Assembly (NCBI GenBank): GCA_027625915.1
Contig: JANTQA010000008.1
Coordinates: forward strand, 1,815,001-1,879,000
Length of the DNA: 64,000 nucleotides
Direction of reading: 5' to 3'
Source of the DNA: Anaeramoeba flamelloides
Taxonomy: Eukaryota; Metamonada; Anaeramoebidae
Under the pieces are notes generated by a model, which worked only from the letters and a program-made list of their open reading frames with translations, was not told the DNA's origin and made no database searches. Positions 45,151-55,500 of the stretch are shown here, one piece after another. Each line of letters begins with the position of its first letter. Within the stretch, counting starts at the first letter, position 1. Made by a program: the position numbers and the translations under genes.

Positions 45151-47355
45151 ATGACTGAACACACAAATGAAACACAACTGCCTCAAAACAAGGAATCAAA
45201 CCCAAACAATGAGCAAACAGAGCAAGCAATTTTAAGAAAGCGTAGTTACGATAAAAGAAAAGACGATTTAGGTCTTCAGCAGGAAGAAGAAGGGTTTGAA
45301 GAAAAGCGTATTTACACAACACCTAAAGACACTTCTGAAAAAAGCATAATGGAAAAACGGGATCCAAAACAAGAAAATGAAACCGAAAAAAAAAGCAAAA
45401 ATGATGGAAATGAACAAGATAAAGAGAAACCAAAAGAAAGGGAAAGAGACAGAGAAAAAAGGCATGAAAGAAACAGATCAAAAGAAACAGAATCAAGTCG
45501 GGAAAGAAGAGGCCACCGAAGCTCAAGGGATCGTAGATCTGGGTCTTCTTCTCGAAGCCGATCGTCCCGAGATCACAGAAGCTCAAGCAGGAGTTCAAGG
45601 CGCGATCGTAGGCACGACCGTTACGGTGATGACAACGATAATTATTATCGCGATCGTAGGAACAGAGAACGAAGTTCAAGGAGCCAAAACGAAAGAAGTT
45701 CTCGGGGCAGTAGATCAAGAAATTCGCGACATCGGGATTATTCAGGCAGCTCAAGTGATGACGAGCGCCGTAATTCTCGACACTCTCCTTCTTCTTCATA
45801 CAAAAGAAGAAGTCGGTTTGGTGATTCCAACCCTATCGACAAATACGAAAAAACTAATGGAAATATGAATGACAGTCAACAGCAAACTCAATATCAAAAC
45901 CAGAACCAGAACCAAAACCAAAACGAAGGTTTGATGCAATCACAACAGCAAAATCAATTAACACAACAACCATTATTTTCACAACAGCCAGAAACCCAAT
46001 TACAGCAACAGCAGCAACCACAATTAACACAACAGCAACTGGAGCAGCAACAGCAAGTCCAGCAACAGATCCAAACACAGCTAGGTATCAACAATTCAAG
46101 TAGTTTTAATATGCCACAGCAAAGGGTTTACACACCACGAACAACTGGAGAAGAATTATTAAAACGACAAATTTATGTTGGCAACATTGCCTCAATCATT
46201 TCCGAAACTGATATCCAGCAACTTTTCCTTTCCTTGGGTCAAGTTAAATCGATTAACATGCCAGTGGATCCGCTTAGTGGACAGCATAAAGGATTTTGCT
46301 TTATTGAATTTGATCAACCTGAAACAGCAAATGCTGCTCTCGAAAAAATGTCAGGCTTTGAGCTTTCTGGAAGGCCATTAAAATTAGGAAGGCCACGTCA
46401 ATTGAATACACAAGACAATGTTGTTAATAATACACAGAACCAGGCTTGTAAATTATATATCGGAAATATCAACTGGACATTAACCGAGGAGGATATCAAA
46501 AGTGTATTTTCGCCCTTTGGCGAAATAGAAAAATTTTCGTTATTTATTGATCCTGTGTCCAAGCAGCATCGTGGCTATGGATTTTTGGATTTTAAAGATC
46601 CTGAATCTGCAAAAAAGGCACACCAACAAATGGATGGGTATCTTTTAGCTGGTCGAAACATTAAAGTCGGGCTACCCAAGCCACAAAATCAGCAGCGAAA
46701 TCAGCAGCAAAACCAATTACAGCAACTACAACAATTACAACAGTTACAGCAATTACAGCAACAACAAAGTTTAATCAATCAGCAATTGCTTCTTGGGGGA
46801 ATGGGCTCACAAAATTTATTAAATAATACGAATTCCAATCCTTTATTAAACCAATTACTGATGAAACAACAAATGCAACAATTATCCAACCCATTAAAAC
46901 CCCAGATTTCTCCAAATGTGAATTTAAATTCAAATACTAATCCATTGCTACCTACAAACCTTCAAAACCAAACTAGCCTTAATCCAAATATTCCAAATAT
47001 GAATTCATCATTTCCATCAACAACAACAACAACAACAACAACAACAACTTCATCAAGTAGCGGAATTACACCAAGCCGATCTTTAATTATCAAAAATATG
47101 ATCGCATCAGAAGAAGAAATGAATGAAGAAATGAACAAAAAATTACGTGAGGAGTTCGTTTCCTATGGAAAGATCCTTCAAATATTCGTACATATCCCAG
47201 ATAACGAATCAATCGTAAACATTTATTTAAAATACGAAACCTTAGATGAATCTAAAAAGGCACTATTAGGAATGCACTTGAAATCTTTTGATGGGAAAAC
47301 TTTGATCGTCTCTTATTACAATGAAGATGATTTTGATAACCAAAAATTTTATTAA
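45151..47355 (+). CDS. PUF60/RBM39-type splicing factor (RS domain, two RRMs, UHM)
   Basis: A nuclear pre-mRNA splicing factor that helps recognise the polypyrimidine tract and 3' splice site. Intronless, 734 residues from ATG 45151 (MTEHTNETQLPQ); the frame is open further upstream but lacks an ATG. An acidic/basic lead is followed by an RS/RE/RD-rich domain (~95-225), a Q/N-rich linker (~245-325), RRM1 (~340-415: QIYVGNI, GFCFIEF), RRM2 (~433-507: LYIGNI, GYGFLDF) and another Q/N/T-rich linker with ten Thr from an ACA run. A C-terminal UHM (~643-730: SLIIKNM) ends YYNEDDFDNQKFY. RRM spacing and the GRxxKxG segments after each RRM are closest to PUF60 (GRPLKLGRP, GRNIKVGLP); the N-terminal RS domain is more like RBM39. 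The UHM R-x-F motif reads D-D-F, so ligand binding may differ. Confidence 0.92.
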   Translation: MTEHTNETQLPQNKESNPNNEQTEQAILRKRSYDKRKDDLGLQQEEEGFEEKRIYTTPKDTSEKSIMEKRDPKQENETEKKSKNDGNEQDKEKPKERERDREKRHERNRSKETESSRERRGHRSSRDRRSGSSSRSRSSRDHRSSSRSSRRDRRHDRYGDDNDNYYRDRRNRERSSRSQNERSSRGSRSRNSRHRDYSGSSSDDERRNSRHSPSSSYKRRSRFGDSNPIDKYEKTNGNMNDSQQQTQYQNQNQNQNQNEGLMQSQQQNQLTQQPLFSQQPETQLQQQQQPQLTQQQLEQQQQVQQQIQTQLGINNSSSFNMPQQRVYTPRTTGEELLKRQIYVGNIASIISETDIQQLFLSLGQVKSINMPVDPLSGQHKGFCFIEFDQPETANAALEKMSGFELSGRPLKLGRPRQLNTQDNVVNNTQNQACKLYIGNINWTLTEEDIKSVFSPFGEIEKFSLFIDPVSKQHRGYGFLDFKDPESAKKAHQQMDGYLLAGRNIKVGLPKPQNQQRNQQQNQLQQLQQLQQLQQLQQQQSLINQQLLLGGMGSQNLLNNTNSNPLLNQLLMKQQMQQLSNPLKPQISPNVNLNSNTNPLLPTNLQNQTSLNPNIPNMNSSFPSTTTTTTTTTTSSSSGITPSRSLIIKNMIASEEEMNEEMNKKLREEFVSYGKILQIFVHIPDNESIVNIYLKYETLDESKKALLGMHLKSFDGKTLIVSYYNEDDFDNQKFY

Positions 47356-50077
47356 TTTATTTATTATTGTAATTATCGTTATTATTATAATTATTATTAT
47401 TATTATTACTATTATTATATTATCTGAAAAAGTCAAAACTTAAATTTTTTTAAAAAAGTAGCCATAAAATTGTTTCAAAGTACAACAGAGAATAATTTTA
47501 TTCAACACTTTTTAACACTTTTTATATAGACTTTTATAAAACAACTTTATGATTAAATTAATTAATTATATATTAAAATCAAATTTACTATAATGATAAA
47601 AAATAAAATAATACAAAAATAATTCCTTAAATTCTAAATATAAAAGGAATATTTAGAAATATTATTATCAAAGATAAAATTTACCTCTAACAAATTTTTT
47701 TTTTTTAATTATTCACTGAAAAAAAAATATTAAAACAGATCCTTTTATTAGGCTTATCCTTGAAATATCAGACTTAAATACTCACCAATTATCGATTATT
47801 ATCAATTTCAGTATTCTTTTTTTTTTTTTATTTTTTTATTTAACTTGTATTGTCTTTTTCTTTGATTAATCTTATTTTTTTTTTTCAAATAATTATAAAT
47901 ACTATATAACTTTTTTATTATCTTTTATATATAATTAGTTTATTTTCTAACTATTTATCTCCATAAAATCTTTATTTTTTTTATAATAATTATTCTTATT
48001 TTAGTTTCAAAAAAATATAGGGTTTGTAAAGACCTATTAATATCGTTTTGAGTGAAAAATTATTGATTTGAAAATTCTATTATTCCAGAAAGATTTTTGT
48101 TTCAACCTATTGATATCATCTACTTTGCTTTATTTTTGATCATAATTTTTTTCTATTATTTAATTTATTTTTTTTAAATTTTCTTCATAGTATTAACATT
48201 CATTATTTAGGATTAATAGCACAATCTTTTACTCATAAATGTTAATTTTACATGTCACATCTTGAATATTCAATTGATTCTAATCATAATTTATATATTT
48301 CTCTCTCTAATTATCATTAAAATATTATCTATCTAAATATCTACATATCTAAATATCTACATATTTACATATCTATATATCTATATATCTATATATCTAT
48401 ATATTACGATTAATAATATTAATAATTTAATTTCTTTTTTTTTACTCAAAAATACCCAAAAGAGTCGATATTTTATTGAAATTGTAGAAATCATTATCTG
48501 TCCAATTTGTAATTTTAAATTTAATAGATCTATAATTTAAATTCATAATTTTACCAACCTTTTTTTTTATTTTCAGTTTTTTTTTTTTTTGGTACAGAAT
48601 TAAAATTTTATAGTTAAAAAATTTTTAAAAAGATCAATATTTTTTTTTTTTTTTCACTTTTAACTTTAAAAAAGTGTTTTTTAATTAAATTTTTATAAAA
48701 TAATCAAAATTGATAACTAAATATTTTCAATTTTTTTTTAAAAATGTTAGATTTTTAATTTATTTTTTATTTTCTTTAGCTGTTTTGAAAACATTTACAA
48801 ATGTAAAAAAAGTGAGGAATTTTTTTTTAGATTTCAAATAATATTTTCTTTTCAAGTTGCTATATTTGTAAATTGATGATATAAAATTAAGAGGAATATT
48901 AATACTTTCTAAATCAGTATCTATTATATTGATTAGGTTCCAAAAGATGATCAAAATATTTGGACAAAAAAAAAGAAAAGATTTCACTTTTTTTTTGTAC
49001 AAAACAAGGTCTAACCAATAACAATTGAAAAATGACATTATAACAAGGATATTTAAATTTTTTTCAAACAAGGATATACAGTTATTATTTTTTATTTTAT
49101 AGTAAATTTTAACATGATTAAAATCCCTTGTAAAAAATTTACAATCAAAAAGAGATTAATAAATCGTAATTTCTACATCTAAAAAATATCCCATATAATT
49201 GAGATCATAAAGTTTCATATCTTTTATTTTAGTAATTTCTTACTAACAAAAAAATTGAATTATTATTAAGAACCTTTAAATGATAACTTAGAACATTTTA
49301 ATTGTTTTTGAAGATTGAGTTTAATAAAGATATTTAAAAATAAATTTATCACTCTTTTTTCGAAATAACTTAGTCCATTATTTTAAAAGCACGAAATAAG
49401 AATTAGATTCTATTATTTTTATATTCTGTTATTATTTTGTAAAAGATACCCATTAAAACAATTATAAGTATAATGGCTTTATCAATTGTTTTAAACTGAA
49501 TATTTTGAAAACTTTTTCTATTTCGTATGCTTAAGAGGAAAATTATTAATAATAAACAACTCAAAAATATTTTTGGTATCTTTTAATTTAGTTCCAATTA
49601 ATATTTTCAAAATTATGGAACAGGCTTTTCATTTTTTATGAAAGCAAAAAAAAAAAATTAACTCTACATTAAAAAAATTCTAATTATCAAAACTAAATAT
49701 TTATTAATTAGAATAAAACACTATTACTGTATAAAACCTATAGATTGACATTTAAATCTTATTTACCAAAGGTAAAAGGAATTTTAACATCACTAATAAA
49801 AAAGAAAAACAATTTCCCATCAATTTCTCATTTTTATATTTGGTTACTTTACTGAGAAGAAAGTTCACCTGAAAGAATATTACTAAGATTAATGTTTTCT
49901 ATAACCCCTTTTCAACATTTAAGTAACAATTAAATTTAAAAAAATATCTTAATAAATTAAAACCAAAATACAAAAAAAAAAATTAAATCTTGAAATTAAA
50001 ATATGAAATTAAAATTCCTATTGTCATACTATATTTCTTACTTAAAAAGCTATTTTTATGGGAAAATTGGTAAAATT
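47356..50077. other. Gene-free AT-rich stretch
   Basis: Begins with a (TTA)n tract just past the PUF60-type stop. Frame 48760-49071 (minus) is F/I/L/K-rich and looks like chance. No exon, RNA or element end is supported, apart from the microsatellite at 48325-48405. Confidence 0.4.
48325..48405. repeat. Tandem TATATATC-type microsatellite
   Basis: About nine imperfect units of eight bases, drifting from ATCTAAAT and ATCTACAT to clean ATCTATAT toward the right. Confidence 0.8.
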
Positions 50078-50379
50078 TAGATATTTGCAGATTCTCGTCA
50101 GTTTGTAGATAATTTTTTTTTCACAATCTGCTTGAAAATGATAAATAGTGTTTGAACCGAGCGAGACACTTTATTTATTATTACTTATTTTTATTCTTGA
50201 TTTAAAATGGCTGATATTTGCAAAGCAAATGTGTATTATTTTTAATTTTCCATTAATTTTCTCAAAAAATAAATATACTTGGTGGGAATCTAGCATAGTT
50301 CAGATGTTTCCTTAGTACAATTACCACCCTGTAAAAATCTACAAATGTCGAGAATTTACAAAAATCTACAAAAATTATC
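50078..50379. repeat. Inverted-repeat element (~300 bp)
   Basis: The left arm includes TTGCAGATTCTCGTCAGTTT (50085-50104) and GTAGAT. The complement of the right arm reads TTGTAAATTCTCGACATTTG and TAGAT. About 27 of 33 positions pair. The interior contains the perfect small palindrome ATTTGC-AAA-GCAAAT and is less AT-extreme. MITE-like, single copy here. Confidence 0.5.
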
Positions 50380-50857
50380 ATCAGACATTTTTGTAAAATA
50401 TGTATTGATTTATAAAGTTTGATCCATTTTTTCGATTTTAGAAAGGTTCAAAATTCTGATATTTTTCAAATTATTCTAAATAAAAATTCATATCTTTTAT
50501 GAAGAAATAATTGTTATTATTTGTGAAACAAAAGTCACCAAAGGAAAAATACATTTTAAAATAAAACGACTAAGTTTTAAAATAATTCATTATAAAAATA
50601 TATTTAATTTCAAAACAATTAAGATTATTATTTTAAAATAGTTCAAAACATTTTTTCTTTTTGTTAAACAAAAAATATAATCAAAATACATCAAACTAAT
50701 ACTTTAAAATTATTTTCAAAATACTTTTATAAAAACTTTTAAAATCAAATTTCTAACAAAAAAAAACTTTTTTTTTTTGATTAATTAGACGTCTTACTTT
50801 TTCCAAATTCATTTTTTTTATGGTGTTTTTTTAGAATCTTGTTTTACCATTAGCCTA

Positions 50858-51005
50858 CCCAGAATTCAAAAGAATAGAGAAAAAGCATAGATTTCACTCA
50901 ATTCTTTTAAACGTTGGAAAAATATCTGCGGTTTTTTTTTGTCATTTCAGAAATAAAAAGAAAATTTTTGATATTTTCAATTAATTTCTGGAATTCTCGA
51001 AAAGT
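50858..51005. repeat. Partial copy of the 23.5-kb palindromic repeat
   Basis: CAGAATTCAAAAGAATAGAG and GCGGTTTTTTTTGTCATTTC (with AGAAATAAA following) match the order of the block at 23535-23790. It ends next to the poly-C repeat that follows. Confidence 0.55.
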
Positions 51006-51245
51006 GCTATACCACCAGACAACACATACCCCCCCCCCCCCTCTGAATTCTTAAATATTTATTGATAAATAGTATTAAAGACTCAAAAATTTACTTATTA
51101 TCCACTAGTGCTAATAAACATATGAATCTATATATATGTGATAATAATATCATTTTGTAATATTCTTGATTTATTTATTTATTTTTTTTATTTCCGTATA
51201 ACAGATTTTGTAATTATTTCACTGAAAGGCTGGGCAATTCAGTTT
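51006..51245 (+). repeat. Poly-C-headed dispersed repeat, copy 2
   Basis: About 13 C, then TCTGAATTCTTAAATATTTA, AAAGACTCAAAAATTTACTT, and near the end CAGATTTTGTAATTATTTCA with GGGCAATTC. Same order as 19802-20035. Its fusion to the preceding palindromic piece suggests the two are parts of a larger element. Confidence 0.6.
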
Positions 51246-52542
51246 TTTTAAATTATAATATTATACAAATAAATATAATTTTAAACTCTTTTTAAAAAAG
51301 GAAAATTTAAAAACTAACGAATAAATTAAATAGAAATCACATACAAACTTTTCTTACTATTCTTTTTTTTTTTTAATGATTAATCTCCTAACTTTTAATT
51401 GTCAATATTTTTGTAAAACCAAACTTTTACAGTATTTTTATTTAATATTTTTTTATTGAGAGGTTAAACATTAAGTGAACGGATATAATTCACATTAAAC
51501 CATTACAGCCCTCAATTTAAGTGGTGATATGTTGGATCTAAAATATTTAAAAAAAGTGGGGAAAATTTATTTTAAAATATATTTATTAAAACAAATATTC
51601 AAAAAAGTAATTAAATATTCGAAATAATTGACTACAACTTAGTAATTCTTGATAAAAATTAAATTTGTTTCTTAGTGTTGTATTACATAAATAAAGATAT
51701 TAAATTTTCTGATCTCGATTTTATCTGAAGTTTTTTTATGTGCGAAAATTGAGTTTATTATTTTCTTTTTGATCGAAAAAATCGTTTTCATAACTTGTTT
51801 AATTTCAAAAAATTTTCTTGTAAAATTGAACACATATAACTGTATTTAATTGTTTAAAAAATCATTTGTACATTTTCTCATATTTTCAAATTTTCTATTG
51901 AAATTGGTCGTACATTGTTTTCCCCAAAAAAAGTACAATTTATTTTTTCATTTTTTTAAAAATATTTCATCAAACATATTTTGAAATAAAAAACTAAGTC
52001 ATTGATTCAATCAGTATTAATCTTTAACTTAATTGAGTATTTCCAATTAACGAATACCTACTTTAACAAAGATGATTTTTTATGAAATGTAACAAAAAAT
52101 GCTCCACTTTTTTGGAAATACCTTATTCCCCTGTAAAAGATTTTTTCTTTCTTTGTCTTATATCCCTTTGTTAATAAATTGATTCTCTAGAATCCTTGAT
52201 TAGTTTTTTTTTTTTTTTTGTGAATATTTTTAGTTTATCTATGATTTATTATTTGTAATTCTTTACTAAATGAAGATTTGAATAACAAAAACAAAAACAG
52301 ACCATTTTGTAATTTTTAAAAAAAAAAAAAGAAAAAGAAATTTTTAAAAGTTTGTTTTATTTTTTTTTTCTTTATTAAAAATTAAATAAATTCTACAAAT
52401 TTACTTACAGTTTTTTTTTTTTTCCTTTAAAATAAAAAATTAATATTTAAGGTTTCTAAATAGAACTTTTCTATTTTCAAATAAAAAATTTTTTATTAAA
52501 AATATAAAATAAAAAAAAAAAACGGATTTTTTTTTTTTCGCT
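51246..52542. other. 3' flank of the LRR-kinase-HECT gene
   Basis: AT-rich with several long T runs near 52200-52540, probably holding the 3' untranslated and termination region of the minus-strand gene. No other feature is supported. Confidence 0.35.
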
Positions 52543-55500
52543 TTAATCTACATTTATTAAAGCATTCATTAAATTATCTCTTAATTTTTCGTATTGATTA
52601 TAATCTGGCAATTCAAGTTCAGGTATTGTTGGATGGGGTATTGGCTTTCTAGAATTGGAAGAAGAAGGTATGATTGTGATGGTATTTTGCCTAGGTATTA
52701 ATTCGATTTCTAAAAATTTTTTTAATTTGGTTTTATTATTTATTGAATAATTAAATTTGCGATATTTGGAAGATTTTTTTTTAATGTTTCTTTCACAAAA
52801 ATCACAAAAGAAAGTAGAAAATCTCATAAATCTTCTTAAATCATTTGGCGATAGTTGGTTAAGGAATTTTCTCAAATATTCTATTGTGTTTGAATTTAAA
52901 TTATTCCATTCATGACTAAATCTTAAACTTTTCCAAACTGTATCGGAATCAATATGGTTATGTTGAGAGAAAATTAACATTAAATCAACCACTTTAAACC
53001 CCCTTGTTTCATTTTTAATATCTATTGAATAAAATCCAGTTTTAATCCATTCCAATTCTTGCTTCCTAGAATCAACTAATATATATTTAATTATTTGTTT
53101 GACGCATTTATTTTTGTTTGATTCTGTAATTAACGTTTCCTTATCATTATTAATAAATTGCCCAACATAATATTCAAAATTTTCTTGTCTAGTTATTGTA
53201 TTAGATAACAGATTACGAAGTTTTAATGCAGTTTGTGGATCAAAGACTTCCAAATCATTAAAAGTAGGATTTTCATCATTTAATAAATATTTGAAAAAAC
53301 TTGGCGCCAAGTTTAAGGGGCCAGATCTTCCTTCCAGTATTGCCTTGCCTATTAACCTTCCAATGGCAATAAAATTATCTTCTTGTTCTTTGCCCTTCTT
53401 CTTTCTTTTATTTGTGGGCTTTGGTAAAAAGGGGCCATTATTATGGGATTCAAAAAAAGATAAATTGTGATCAAATATTTGTTCAAAAAATATTTTGAAC
53501 ATTTTAGTAATCAAACTACCATTATTACTATCTAACAAATCTTGATTAATTTCGATATCTATTTCAGATTCAGCATTATCTTTATTGTCTTCTTCTTCTT
53601 CTTCTTCCTCATCATCATCATCATCATCATCGTCATTTTCATCATAACCTTTAATGAAATCTTTATTTAAAAAATTATTTATTTTTTTTTTTTCTTTAAC
53701 TTTTCCCTTTCTATTTTCTAGGTCTTTTTTGATTTCAAATTCTTTAAAATTTTTCTTATTATTACCCTTTTTGTTTTGATTTAATTTATTATAGCCATTC
53801 ACATTCTTCTTCTTCGTATTCATGCCCATATTATTATTCGTATTCTTATTGTGAATAATTTCTAAACTATTATTTTCTTCTTTTGAAAGTTGTTCTAAAT
53901 AACAATTTTTTAATGGCTTTGAAACATCTTTATTATCCAGTGCGCTGGGTTTAAAAATATTAATTAAATTTTTAACAACTTTTAATTTATTAAGATTATT
54001 TGAAAAATTGATTAGAATGGGATCTTTATATTTAAAATTCTCTCGAATTAATTCTAATTTTTTATTCAATTTATTTATTTTTTCATTATTTTGAAATGTT
54101 TTTTCATTAGTCTGGGAATCATAAATAATTGAAGTTGTAAAATACGGATGTAATAAGGCCTTTTTAGCGGAAATTCTTTTTTTTGGTTCCTTATTTAAGA
54201 GTTTTAAGATTAAATCCCATAATTGGTTTTCCCTTTCGGTGTTAAAATTTTTGTTTTTTGCTAAATCCTTTGGCGGTAGTTCATTAAAGTGTGCCTCATA
54301 TAGCATGATGCCAAAAGACCACATATCGGACATTGTTGTCGATTTCTTCCCATCAATTACCTCGGGTGAAATATAGCCCCTTGTGCCTTTAATTTCTGAA
54401 CCCGTTGAAGGCAATGAACTCGTTTCTGTTAGGAATAAGGTATCCTTGGATATACCGAAATCGCAAATTACTGGCTTTAATTCGTTGTCCATCAAAATGT
54501 TTTCTGGTTTCAAGTCTCTGTGTAATACTCCATGCTCATGCAAATATTCGATCCCCTTTAAAATCAAACGGAACACTGTCAGGATCTTCCAATGATGAGG
54601 CTTTGACTTTCTTAACCAAGCTTTCATCGAGCCGATTTGGTAATAGGGCATTAAAATGTAAGCTAACAACCTCGAGTGGTCATAAAAGATCCCATTGATC
54701 TTTAGAATTAGGGGGTTTTCTAGTCTTTTTAAAAATCTGACCTCCTTTTCAAAGGTTTTGATTGACTTCTCGTCTGCTATCAAAAATTCCTTGAGCACTA
54801 CATATTCGCCTCTAAATTTCATTAAAAATACTCGATGTCTGCCACAGCCTAAGACTTTGACTCTTTCATAATCTGAGAATTTATGGTTTAAAATCAATTC
54901 CTCTGATTTAAATTTTTGATTTCCTCGTAAATTCTTATCCACTAAAGTTTCCGGATGGTCGTTGGCTAGTGCCAATAATTTGGATCTAATCTGCTCTTGT
55001 TCTAAAGTCTTTTGTGCCACCTTTTCTTGAATAACATTAATTCTCTTCTTAGCCCTTGAAATTTCTCCAGGGTCAGCTTCTTTTAAAATTAATCTTTTTA
55101 AAGTGGCCTCCATATCAATAATTTCTTCCTGCTTTTGCCTCTTTTGAATATTAATATTTTTAATTTCATTATTTAATCTTTCAATTTCTAGCCTCTGGAT
55201 TTCAATGGCATCCAACTGCCTCAGCATTGAGGAATATCTTCTTTTGATTTCAATGGTATGCACTTGTTCCCGCAAGGGCTTTTCAAGAGAGATGGTTTCC
55301 AACAATTTTTGACCATCAGAAATAATATTTGAACTGATTTTCGACCCACTTGTAATTAACCCAGAGCTTTCAATGAGGATTTTTTTTTCGTTCTTCAATG
55401 CATTAATTAATTCAATTAATAGCCGATCAGTTCGAGACATGGTATAAGATAAATTGTTTGAAATCGTCTCTCTCCATTGCCAATATCGCTGAATGTTTTT

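Noticed and set aside
45268-46078. Antisense frames over the RS and Q-rich region
   Set aside because: Shadows created by the repetitive codons of the PUF60-type gene.
48760-49071. 103-codon minus-strand frame
   Set aside because: Dominated by F, I, L, K and N as expected at this base composition; no recognisable domain.
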